Positions 1 to 11,604 of a stretch of DNA of 64,000 nt are shown one piece after another. A model generated the notes under the pieces. The model was given only the letters and a program-made list of their open reading frames with translations. It was not told the DNA's origin and made no database searches. Source of the DNA: Formicarius rufipectus. Taxonomy: Eukaryota > Chordata > Aves > Passeriformes > Formicariidae. The DNA is taken from positions 830,032-894,031 of the forward strand of contig VXAU01004724.1 in assembly GCA_013399695.1 (NCBI GenBank), given 5' to 3'. Numbering within the stretch: the stretch's first letter is position 1; every line of letters begins with the position of its first letter. The position numbers were made by a program, and so were the translations under genes.

Positions 1-195
1 CTTCCTGTGCACTGCCCGAGCACAGGAACAGGATGCCCAGAGAGGCTGTGGAATCTCCCTTGCTGGAGATATTCCAGAACTTTCTGGACACAATCCTGTG
101 CCATGGGCTCTGGGGTGACCCTGCTTGAGCATAGCCGTTGCACCAGATGACCCGCTGTGGTGTTTTCCAACCTGTCCCATTCTGTGCTTCTGTGA
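1..195 (+). mobile_element. CR1 LINE, 3' end (cut by window edge)
   Basis: The terminal portion of a CR1 retroposon in plus orientation. It contains the stereotyped ACAGGAACAGG...GCCCAGAGAGG...GGAGATATTCCAG series, then a GGGTGACCCTGCTTGAGC stretch and the CAGATGACC block. It ends in degenerate ATTCTGTG octamers near 171-195. It shares the subfamily phrase CACAATCCTGTGCCATGGGC with the longer copy at 38 kb. The 5' part lies outside the window. Confidence 0.85.
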
Positions 196-872
196 AAATT
201 GCAAGAGATAAACAAGAATGCATACCTTTAACCAAAAGGTTTTTTGATCTTGGCTGCTTCATAATCAGGTGCTTAAGAAAATACAAAATAACTGCCCAAG
301 TGTTGGTATCAATTGCTGTAAGTTGTATTGGTCTTTGTACATAGAAGGTCTTACCTCCATCAGTTATGCACTGCCGACTGTAAGGACACTTCACTAAAAC
401 CAACACACATAATATAACCCACCTACCACCTAAACTGGTCTTCAAACTGAAAAATTAAGCATGGAAAGAACAATAAACCTAATGACCAGTGACAAACTAT
501 CACAGTCTGTGGCAGTTTTGACCCGGTGTCCACCTATTTACTGCAATTGTAGAAACCAAACACGGATCTCCATGGAAATTTTCATTCTAACATCTGCATC
601 AGCAAATAGTTAAGAATAGTACATGAAGTCTGTAAAAGTTGAGACATTTCCATAGTATGCCATTATGTGGAAGAATGGAAATACTAGGAGAGGGAAGTTC
701 AAAATGTATGTCAGTGTGTCAGTTGCTCATGAGAATGAAACAGTTCTGGCTGTGCTAGCACACATTAACTCCTGCAGATGCAAAGATGGGTGCCTTGCTC
801 CCGAGTGCAGGTCCTGCTGTACACAGTGCAAAGCACTGGCTGCTTTCCAGGGTAAGAGCTGCTTCAGAAGAG

Positions 873-888
873 AAAAAAAAAAAAAAAA
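873..888 (+). repeat. A16 homopolymer
   Basis: Sixteen consecutive A residues in CASK intron 2. No clear retroposed body precedes them, so this is treated as simple repeat. Similar A14-A15 runs occur at 37594-37608, 48687-48700 and 56905-56918. Confidence 0.8.
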
Positions 889-3689
889 GGATTTTTAATC
901 TTTTCAAAGAAAATCTTTGGAGAAAGAAGAAGAAATGTTAAGACAAACAAGTGGGTCTACTTGATATGAAAGCAGATGGAAGTACTTGTGTTTGGAAGCC
1001 GTCTTGTAAAATATATCTTGGCTAACAAAGACAGTAGAATATTGGAGCTTTTTAGATTCTCAGTAAAGAGAAGCATTTTAATTTAAATAAATCAATGACC
1101 TGAAAGTCCTGAGGAGACCTATGAGCTCAATTCTGTTTCTTGAAGACTTGCTACATTTTATCTGCTGTTTGAGTTCTGCCATCTCTGTCATCAGTTGCCT
1201 TTCAGTATGTTATTTATTTTAATAAAATTAAAGAAATTAGGTACAAATAATAGATTATTGTCTATACCTTTACATTTAATGTAAAATCCACTAAATCCAA
1301 TAAAAAACTGAATGAACATTTTATATGAATTAAATTTTATCTTTAATACTGCATAGAATTTCCTTCTATGTTTTAAAACTACTACATGTATAACCAGTAA
1401 CTTTTAAGTATTTCACTGAGACACAATTGTCATTCTCCCACTTCACAGTAATGGAGTGGAAGATGTATGTCTTTAAAACACTTCTATATTTTAACTGCCT
1501 AGAAGATAGAAGGATGAGAATATTGTCTCATATTTAACTAGGCACTGCAAGATACTTGAATTCCCTTAAAGTCTGTAGCCTAGCAATTTGGAGGTTTTTT
1601 AAGTGCCAAAGGCTTTAGGAGAAAGACCTGTTACAAACAGCTCTGTGTGTTCCTGCAGTCTGAGCACTCTGAAAAAGCACTATCCAACTGCAAGTCATTT
1701 ATTTTCATGATGACACTTATCAGGGACAGTCTGCTCACACTGAATATATGGTATGTACTTGATTTCCTAATATGAATCCAACCGACAAATATACACAGTG
1801 ACAGTAAGTAAATTGGCAATGTAAATAAAAATACTGTGACCTATGGTTGGTTAACTTAAAATCTATGACAGAGATTTTTATTGGAGGTTGTTTTTGAAGA
1901 TCACTTCATATATGAGTAAGATTTATGGTGTGTTTCTTGGTTGGGGAGAGATTTGTTCTATGTATTTATTTTGCCTGTTCAGTGGTCAATTTTTTTCTGT
2001 TTTTTGAAGTTGCTATAGAAGGAAAAGCCCCATTGCAAATGAGACTCATGCTAAAAGTAATGTTTTGTTGTTTCAGAATGTCTTAGCATTTGTTAAGGCG
2101 CTTACACAAGGATTTATTTTACATAACTGAAAAATTAATTTAAAGATATACCGTAAGTTCCACAAAAGTTACTAGCAGAGTCAGCAATATAAAACCCAAG
2201 CTTCTTGATTTCCTCTTGTTTCTCAGAAGACTAACTAAATAAAGATAGGTTAAAAAAATATTGTTTTATCTACTGTGACAGAACCAGTTATTGTAGAATT
2301 CTTAATGTCTGTCACTTTTAACACTGACTGTTATATAGTGACAATTAACAATTGCAGATCATAGTGAAAATACTGTATTAGTTTATAGCATCACAGGGAA
2401 GATGACTTATAAAATACTACTTTGCCTGAGCAAGGTAGATTTTTTTTCCTTTGCCAAATCAAATTGGTGTTTGAATCCAAGCTGTAACCACAAGAATGTT
2501 TATTACAATATGTATGTGTTACACATCACTGTTTTCAGGTCTGTACAGGTTATCCTTGCCATGTCCTCTTTTGTCCTCGTAGCTCTCTCTGACAAGCTGT
2601 CCCAAACTGGAGCCTGTGTTTCCAGCACAAGACAGGACAGGTGGTGCTGAAGGGTTTGGAAAGAGGCTTTTCGTCTCTGATGTTGTTTTTTAACAGAACC
2701 AATATTTTTCTTGAGCTGCAGAGCGATAGGGCACTCACTATCTCCACCTCTCAAAAGATTACCTGTTAGAGGGGAAAACCAGTAAAGAAACTGGTATTCC
2801 CTGGAAATGTAGGATGGTAACATCTAGAACTTTTAGATGCCCTCACCATCTGTGTGTGGGTGAGTATCCCCAGTTTGCATCCCCTCCCTCAGGAGAGGAC
2901 TTAGAGGATTGAACAACTCCTGGCTGCTGAAGGGGGAGGGACAGCCCTGTTTCTTCACTTCAGGTTACTTACCCTGCAGTCCTGTTGCCTCATTTGTGTG
3001 GGTCTGGTACTTTTTTTACCTTTGGATAGATTTATTTTAACTGCAGTTGGGAAGAAGGGTGAACAGAGGCCATGCACCCTAAGTCTTCTAAAGTCTTTAC
3101 TGTCTTGTTGATTGGCTTGCTTCCATTTTTAAGTGCATCTCATTTAGAAACCTGCTAGGGTTGAAGACTTACCTTGTTATGGGAAAAATGCAAGCAAGCA
3201 TAGTATGAATCTGTTCAGCTGTGAATTCTGATATTCTCATTGGAGGAATATCTGTATGCTGTGTGTTATTCTAGATTCTGAGATAATCCACTGTGAGATG
3301 CATAGGAAAGAGAGGAGATTCTCACTTCTTGTAAGAGTGACTACCAGTGATGTTTAACACCGAAATGCAGTCTGGGGTTGGAGTAGGAACTGTAGGAGCA
3401 TGTCTTGTAAATAGCTGTGGTTGCTGCCTCAGTTCTTTCCTAAACAGCTCATAAGGATTGTTCTGCTTTTCTTTTTGCCTTAAATAACAAGCAAGCTCAC
3501 TGGAGAAAGGGCACAAGGTAACAGTGACAATGGAGTAAGAGGAGAAAGCCTTAAATCTTATCAAAGCTTTTATCCTTATCTGTGTTCCAGTCTATTTGGT
3601 AGGACTGTTCAGCAATATCAATTAAAGATTTGCAAATATACCTTCCATTCTAGAAATTTTCTGGACTTACCAGACTTTTTGCCCCCAGT

Positions 3690-4560
3690 TTCCTATTTCT
3701 GGTCATGTCCTGTTCTGTTGATGTGATCTGTCTGTATGATTAACTCCCCTTAAGGGCATTGCCCACTTTACTGAAGCTGCTCGTTCAGCTGGGATCTGCT
3801 CCTTGTGTTACATCCCCTCCCTCCCCCATCACAGCCAAAACAAGAAGGGGGAGAATTCCAGTCAATTTAATTTATCATCAGTTAACAGACCTTTAATTAC
3901 AGATTCTGGTATCAAAACAAACACATACAAGCTTAGCCAAAACATCCCTCACCTCCCCCTTCCTGGTCTCCATCCCACTGGCCACACATAGCACTCGATC
4001 CCTTCACAGTGGCCATGGGCAGACACGAGATGGGATCTGCACGTTCTGGTTCCTGCAGCAGTAGCAGACCCTCTGGAGCTGTACCTGCTCCCTGCTGGGG
4101 CTGCTGCTCTAGCACCTGCCATCTTCCTGCTCCTTTTTGTTTTCTGGCTCCTCACTCTTCCCACTCTGGCCTTGTTGTTACTTTTATTTTCTCTTGCATT
4201 TTTTGGTTTTTTAGGTTTTGGTTTGGTTTGGTTTTTGGGGGTTTTTTTGTGGGTTTTTTGTTTGGTTTGGTTTTGGTTTTTTCTCCTTTTTTTTTTCTTC
4301 AGTTTACTGCCCTCTTTAGATATGTTTTCACAGAGCCTCTCTTCATGCTCTGGTTCAGAGGCACAACACCTGTGGCTGATGGGGCTTGGCTGTGTCCTGT
4401 GGTGGGTCCATTCCAGAGCCAGCTGTGTCTGGCACAGGGAACCCCCTCATCTATTCCCACTGAAGGCACCCCGGCAGCCCCTTGCTGCCTTTGGAGCAAC
4501 ACCTTGCCAGCTATGCCTAATGCAGCCCCCTGCACACATCCCCCACCATTTTTTTATGAA
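3690..4560. mobile_element. Probable LTR-retrotransposon-derived block
   Basis: About 0.9 kb that looks like degraded LTR sequence of the type widespread in songbird genomes. It includes an AGTCAATTTAATTTATCATCAG stretch, a run ending CTCACCTCCCC, a G/T-rich simple tract at about 4196-4300, and a 3' part with GAGGCACAAC and GGTCCATTCCAGAGCCAG. The last part resembles 55.79-55.96 kb, in the same orientation. The longest open frames here (to 186 codons) are compositional and show no recognisable gag or pol. Ends, orientation and family are uncertain. Confidence 0.45.
4196..4300 (+). repeat. T-rich simple tract with TTTGG units
   Basis: A low-complexity stretch made of T runs and repeated TTTGG/TTTTGG units, ending in a T10 run. 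It lies within the LTR-like block and produces spurious Phe/Gly/Leu-rich open frames. Confidence 0.8.
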
Positions 4561-7500
4561 TTTATATGAATTTTTCTCTGTTTGATCTTTACCAGTCTTG
4601 CTTTTTCACTCCTGTGTGAAGACTTGGCCATTTGTTCTTGTCAGGTAAGGTTGGGGTAAGTGGATTGCAGGGCAGATACAGCTGGAGCTCAGTGCAGGGC
4701 ACTGTTCATTGCTTATACCTGTGTGTTTTAAAGCACAGGAGGAACCTCTGCCGTGGTACTGTTGTATTTAGTAACTTCAGAGGAATTATGGGTTGTGCAG
4801 TAACAGTCAAAGCTATTCACAGCTCTCGGGCATGCTAATGTGAGTTGCAAATGCTGGTCTGAGGACTGAGGGCACTTAACACATGCCAAGATATGCAATG
4901 ATCTTTGGAGGAAAAATATCTTTTGATATTTGTTCTGTTTTGGGTTTTTTTGTTTTGTTTTTTTTTTTTAATAAAATCATTTTACATTTTGAAACCTTTT
5001 TTGCTCCTCCATGTAGTAACAACTACTGCAAGAAAAACTGATTTCTTAAGTGTTATAAAACCTTATGGGGAGAGATGGTCTTTTTATGAAATTGAGTATC
5101 TTGTAGGTTAGTATTTAGCAATGTTATGTTGTGGAAAAGAGCTTTAGAGCTGGTCATGCTGTGGTGACAGTTTGTTTGCTGATGGGAAGGCAGATTCATA
5201 TCCTCAATCAAATCTGTATCTTCATGTGACATTGCAGTAACTTTATTTCCACTTGCTCTCTGCACTGCTCTTCACTATCACTTTTACCTCCTGTAAACTG
5301 AGTGCTGGATTTGCCCAAGAGAAGTAGCTCCTCTTGAAGAGTGTCTAGAAGAATACCGTGTCAGGTGAAGAGGATTCTGCAATCCTTTGTTTTTCTGTAT
5401 TTGTATTTACTCTTCCAAGTAACAAGCCTTGGACTTTGGTCCAGTACATGCTTTGTTTCTGCAATTTAAGGGCTGTGTTTGTAATCCAGTGGCCCAGACC
5501 AGAAAGTAATTACAATTAGTCTAGTTCTGAGATCCCTGTAATGAGTGGGATCTGATAAACATGAGGGCTCTGGTTTTGCTGGGATAGTGCTGATTTCAGG
5601 ATCTGCTTCATATGACTCAGAAGAGCCTGTCCTCCTTCTGGATCATCTGGTACAAAATTTCAGAGTTGTGCATCACCCCACACTTGTCCCACTTATGTTT
5701 TATGAGTGCTGGGTGCCACTTGTGTGTGGTTTTGTTAATTAACGGGAGAAAAGTAAGAGCTCCTTACCTCACCAAGTGGAATAGATTCTGGCTTTGTGTT
5801 CCTCCAGATTGACCTCTCCACTGCAGTTGTCTGGGGCTGTGAGAGCTTAAGGAATCTTCTTCCTTTCATAGTTGGATGGAGCCTGTCTGGCAGCAGACAG
5901 TCTTGACATGTTATTACTAAGTTAATTAGTGTTCACTTTGACATTTTCTTATAGGAAAAGTTGGACCAACTGAAGAAGGCCCCAATTCCCAACAGAGTCT
6001 AGGGATTTTAAGGATGGCAATTACACAGCTCCTAATTTTCTTTGCAGTGTGATATGTGTTGTTACTTGTTTGTGTACCTGGTGATTTTGGTAGCTGTCAG
6101 TTCTCTGAAGTGGTATGGGGAGGACAAAGGAACTGTTCTGTTTTTGCAGAGTAATTTATGTTGTTCCTCCACTATTGAGATGTAAATTGTCCTTTTCATT
6201 GGATCTGGAGGCTTTTGCACAAAGACTGACCCAGAAAAGTGTTCTGGGGTCAGGTGTTTTGCCTTGGTTGTTACAGCAGTGGTGTTCATTCTGTCTACCT
6301 GGACTGTTTCTGAAAAGGGTAGTGTCTTTCAGGTGTCAAGACTCAGGAAAGCTTGTTTAAACAAGCAGGTTCTGTTCTAGGCCTTGCTTAAGCCTGCTGT
6401 CTGGGCAGGGCTCCGTGGGATCCTCCTGCAACTCTGTGACTGCTCAGATCTTGAAAGATGATAGAAAGTGAAATTTCTTTTCTGTTTCATCCAATGCTAC
6501 GCTGATGTGTTACTGAAATGCCCAAGTCCATTCTCCAATAGGTTTTAACCATCAAAGTTCAACTCAAAGATCAGTCACTGCTGAAGGTTTTGTAACTTGC
6601 AGTATTGGGTCATTATAGAGAAAATGTGTTATAGTAATGAGGGATATTTGTATGGTAGAACAGGAAGAAAATTTTTAAAATTAGAAAATTGAAGCTTTTG
6701 TAAATTTTTTTACAAGTATTTTGTGCTTTGTAATTGCACTATGTGTAAGTAATAGATTTGTATTTTAAAATCCTTTTCCAAACTAGAGACCATGAATCAG
6801 ATTTCATTGCTATTAGCAGGCTACAGGTTTTATGGAATTTTTATCATATGAATTTTATCAGTATTTTGGGAACTTGAAGATACATTTGCAGTCAAAAACC
6901 AGCAAAACAAAGAAAACAGTCTGTAGGAGAAATAGGTGTTATATTTGTGCTGTTTTTACATTTGTACTTGCATACAGTAAGTTAAAGTTCAGTCAGTGTT
7001 TCCATTAAAATCCATTGGTCATTGTAATTGTCTTCAACATTTAATTTTGTGTATAACTTCTTACATTTATGGTACATGTAGTTTTGCAGAAACTCTTAAA
7101 AACGGGTTATGACAGATGTGTTGTTGTCTGCTTTCATCATTTAATTCCAGTATTCATTGCTGGCAGCTCACAGCACTTTTGTGTCTGTGATTGTTCTTAG
7201 GTTGGCACAAGTATCACTTGAATAATATTGTTTGTGGTAACAGAAGGTTTAAGTGGATTCCAGTTTCATGATTTTCTGTAGCACTTGGAAAACAAAAGTG
7301 GAAAGATGGTTTCATTTAATTCAATACATTTTTCAAGAATGCTGAAAAGTACAAAGCTTTAGACTCAGGTTCAATGCTAAAGGTTCAAAGTTGTAAAAAA
7401 ATGTGTTGAGCTTTAATTTTTCTTTTTTCAGGTTAAGAATGTTATGATGCATTTTACTCTGTTTTTAAATCCTGCTTACCAAGGAATTAGGCTTTCCAGA

Positions 7501-8132
7501 CTGACTGTAATATGCAAAAAACACAGGGTATATGTAAATTGTATTAATTTCTCTGTGCTCTGAGGCCCTTTTATTTCCCTAATTAGTTGTTCACGAATGA
7601 AGATTTAGGCAACAGGATGATTTAAGTAGCCGAGTCTTCTCCATGGTAAATGGAGACTCAGGTACTTTAGCTAATAAAAAAAAAATAATAAAGGCAATAA
7701 TACAGGTATAGTTAAAAAGCATGTGGGTGCACAAATCCAGCACGTACAGTGTGCTTTTATCATCTGTCAAGATTCGTGAGCTCCAGCTCAGCACCCCTCC
7801 AGAACTGACCCTTTGCAGAGTATCAGCCCCATTTTCCTGGCACTCCTTTTCTGGGAGTGTGTATTAGCATATCCACAGCTCATGTTTAGCTGAGCTAATA
7901 AACCCTCAAGAATCAGGGTCCCCGTGGCTTTCAAGTGACCTTACATGGAGCTAATTCAAGTCCATCATGGTTTATTAATCCGGGTATTGACTGGCAGACT
8001 GCTGTATCATCATGCTCTGAAGCAGCATAACTGCTATGCATATACTGCATTTAAGCTAATAAATTCTGCTAGACCTGAGCAGGCTTTTAATACTGTTGCA
8101 GATGCATATACAACCTGCATAAACACCTCATG

Positions 8133-8144
8133 GATTTGCAAATC
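8133..8144. promoter_or_regulatory. Perfect 12-bp palindrome with octamer-like core
   Basis: GATTTGCAAATC is its own reverse complement and contains two overlapping ATTTGCA POU-like half-sites. It sits in a 300-bp stretch (7.86-8.2 kb) dense in homeodomain-type TAAT and ATGCAT words, which looks like a conserved noncoding element. Function is inference only. Confidence 0.25.
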
Positions 8145-11100
8145 TGACTTTTTATGTCAAAGCCACAGGTGCATAATTCATCCCCTTTCTACAGTGGCGT
8201 GTACACCCCTCCCTGCCTGGGTTTCTTGTCTGCAGTAGTTGGGACAAATAAGAACTGGTTGTGCAGCATGAGACACACTGAACAGGTTGTGTCACCAGAA
8301 GAGGTTTGTGAGGGGAGGGAGGTCAGGGTCAGAACTAGTGCTTGCTTTCTTCCTCAGCAAAGGGTGGGGAGAACATCTTGTGCAACTCACTGTGCTTCAG
8401 ATCATTTTCAGAATCTGGATAAGGCTGCATTCAGCCTGAAAGTCATGTTGTCATGTTAAGAGAGAGTTTTGATTTTTGTTGTGCAGTCAGGAAAGGTGGT
8501 CTAAAGAATCTGTGGAATGGGACAGGGCCCTCTTGACTCAGCTGACTGATGTGCTATGTTTTACATTTCTATGTCTTCCGTCATATCAGTGATGTTCTTT
8601 ATCCCAGGGAGATATTTTAACTTGTGAGGAAAGGAAATGTGTGTTTCTTTTAGCAAAAGAACCTTGTTAATTGTTTCTTACGGTGCTCTTATAAAGCTGT
8701 TCTGCATAGAGGATGCAGATTATTATCACTAGTGGATATATGCTTTGATAACTTCATATATATCCAAGCTTATTGTTGCTCTTACACTTTCGAGCAAGAA
8801 AAATGGGCATAATTTATAAAGTTCTATTCTTACTGTAATTGATTATCATTTCAGATCTGGACACCAATGAAAAAAATAGATCTCATGCTAAGTGTGCAGG
8901 AGTGAGATAGTACAGCTTAGCTGTTGGAACAAATTTGTGTCAAACCTTTTAACACCTGAGAAAGGTTCATTCAGTTTGAGATCAGTGTTTTACGAGCTGC
9001 TGTGAGTGTAAATACTTAATCTCTGCTCTGTCTAGCAGGAGGAGCATTCAGTTATCCCCATCTGGTTACTGGCTTTATAGATCTATGTCAGTCCCCTGGA
9101 ATACCCTGTGACAGGAAGGGAAATTGTTGTGTGTTCCTATGTGATTCTTGCTGTTGGCATCACCTGGATTTCAGGGGCAGTGGGAAGCTCCCTCAGAACT
9201 TCCATGCAGATGTACTGTTTCCAAGCCCATATCTCCTACTTTTTGGCATAATCTCCAAGTTCACAGATTGGATTAAGTAACCTAAGTGTTTCTAACTGAA
9301 CTTCTGCTAAGTATGAATTTTAGGTGTTTTTTGTTTCTTAATCATCACCAGATAGTAAAGAAGAGAAATGGAATACTGTTTTCTGATGCTTAGGTGAGAT
9401 TAAAGAAGAAAACTCTTTGTATCTGTATTGGTGAAGAGAAATTGTCCTTTATCATGATACATCAGGAGAAGTGTGTAAATCTCGTGAAAGAAGACATTTT
9501 TCTGATGACCTTTAATTGTGATAGTACTCAATCAATCAATAGGCAAATTTGTGATTGGATTGGCTAATTATGGGGATATGTGGCCTCCATCAACTTCATC
9601 TGCTTTACAGGGAAAAGCAAATGAGGGTTTGTAAAGATTTGCAGTCTTGTCTTCTCAGCCTGTTGTGCAGTCTGAGACAAGTCTGACTTATTCCTAGAGC
9701 TGAGTGTTGCCAGACACCAGTTTGAAAGCAGTGCAACTTAATTCACCACTAACATCTAATTTTGGTGGAATCACCTGGAGTGAGAGGTTTTTTTAATTAC
9801 TGAACTAAATCGCACACACACCTGTTTTCCGAAACTTGCTTTATAATGTGTCACTTAACAAAGAAAACAAATAAATTCTATGACTTCTGGTAATAATTGT
9901 GAAGAGAAGCAGGGGTAGAAGTGGAACAAACCAAGACTAGCTTTTTGTATCCTCGATTGCTGTTGCTTAAACATGTTTTCTGGTTCCTGACGCTGTTCTG
10001 TCACTGGACCGGAAAACAAGTTTTGTTAAGGTAGTTGTTCTCCAGTGTTCAGACATCACTCCACCACAGGATTTCCTAGTTGGACAGAATTGGTATCATC
10101 CTTATATTTACTGGGTCGTTATCTATTACTCAGGGTGCACTGTAGATGCTCCTTGTGCTGAGTTCGTGTGCTGTGGGGGAAGCTTTCAGAACTCACCCGT
10201 CCCTTAGAGCAGCATTTACGGCAGCTTGCACTATTGTACCTGAGAAAAGCTGTAAAGTGACCTGTGCTGCGTTGCCACAGGTGCCACAGTGCCTCAAACA
10301 CTGTCACTCACTGAGCTGTGTGGCACCGTGGAATTAGATTCCTCAGAGCAGATTGGTATTTTAGATGCTGGTTTTGCCTGGGTTGTCTAGACTTGGGCAA
10401 AGTAGATTATTTCCTTTCTAGCATTAGTGTGCAACTGGTTTTGTATTGGTTATGCAGAGCCCGCAGTTCAAGACCAAAGAAACTTTGATCAAAGCAAACA
10501 AGTAGGTTTTGTCTGTATGAGAAGCATCCCAGGCAGTCAGTTCCCTCTCCTGAGTGCCTTTGGGCTGTTCCTGCCTCTCAGTGTTCGGCAGCTCAGCGTA
10601 ATGGGTTGTTTAACCCTTCCTCGAGTAGGAGTCACAGACAGCTTGTCTAGACTAACTGCATGTGTTACAAAGATATTTCCTTTGTGCCTTTAAAATTCCA
10701 GAGTTTTTCCTGTAAATTCAAGATTCTTTGATAATAGCAAAAAATAAGTTTCCCTGTCATTACATTTAGGTAAAGGCTAAGTCACAGAAGAAAAGGCACT
10801 TCAAAGCCAAAAAAAACCCCCACAAACGTTCAAATGTTAGTGATCAGCAAGAGAAATAATTTAATTTTTCAGGATCAGCTAACATCCTTTTCTTGATAAT
10901 TTCCCATTGTCTTTGAAGGCACATCCTTGATGTAATGTCATGAGTACTCAAAACTCATTTAAAGGACTGCAAAGTCTATAATCTTCAGTTAATTTGGTCA
11001 GCCTAACTGAATTCTGGCCAAAAGACATCAAAGTTTGGTGTAAAAGTGTGCCAATCTGAACATAAAATTTTAAATTATGCTTTTGGCGCATTCTGAGATA

Positions 11101-11597
11101 ATACATTACCTGCATTGCCCTGTCCAAAGGCTGGAGGGAAACTATGGACACACACATACATGGACACACACCTGCAGCAAAAAAAGCCCTCCAGAAAGGA
11201 ACAAATGTACAAAAAATGAGACAAAGAACTCCACTCTGCACGATTAACCTTTGAAAAGGAGAAAATCCAGTGATTTAAACTGAACTGTTTGCAGGTTTTA
11301 GCTTTCTAAAGCTTTTTGCTGGACTTCAGAGCAACAAACACGCTGCTCTGTTATAGTTTGTGAATTAAACAAAGAATTTCTGCCTTATGTGAGCGAACTG
11401 TTTCAATGTATTCCAGTTGTGTCATGCAATTCTCAGTGTGTGGTCATCAGCTCCAAATGGCTCCTTGGGCACAGAGAATGGGCTTGTACACAATCTGGAT
11501 AAAAAGGCCTTAGCACTGCATGTACCTTAATTATTTTAGAGTGGATTTTTTTTTCCTTAGGTCTGAACTGTAATCATCGTTAATCAGCTCTCAGTGG

Positions 11598-11604
11598 TAT
11601 AAAA
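11598..11604 (+). promoter_or_regulatory. TATA box in a small CpG-containing cluster
   Basis: TATAAAA is followed about 30 bp downstream by CTCCGCAGCTC, inside 11570-11720, where at least five CpGs occur against a CpG-poor background. The layout resembles a small core promoter or conserved enhancer, but no downstream exon or transcript can be recognised. Confidence 0.25.

Noticed and set aside
4009..4569. 186-codon open frame on the plus strand
   Set aside because: It spans a T/G simple tract and LTR-like sequence, is rich in Phe, Gly and Cys from composition, and shows no domain.
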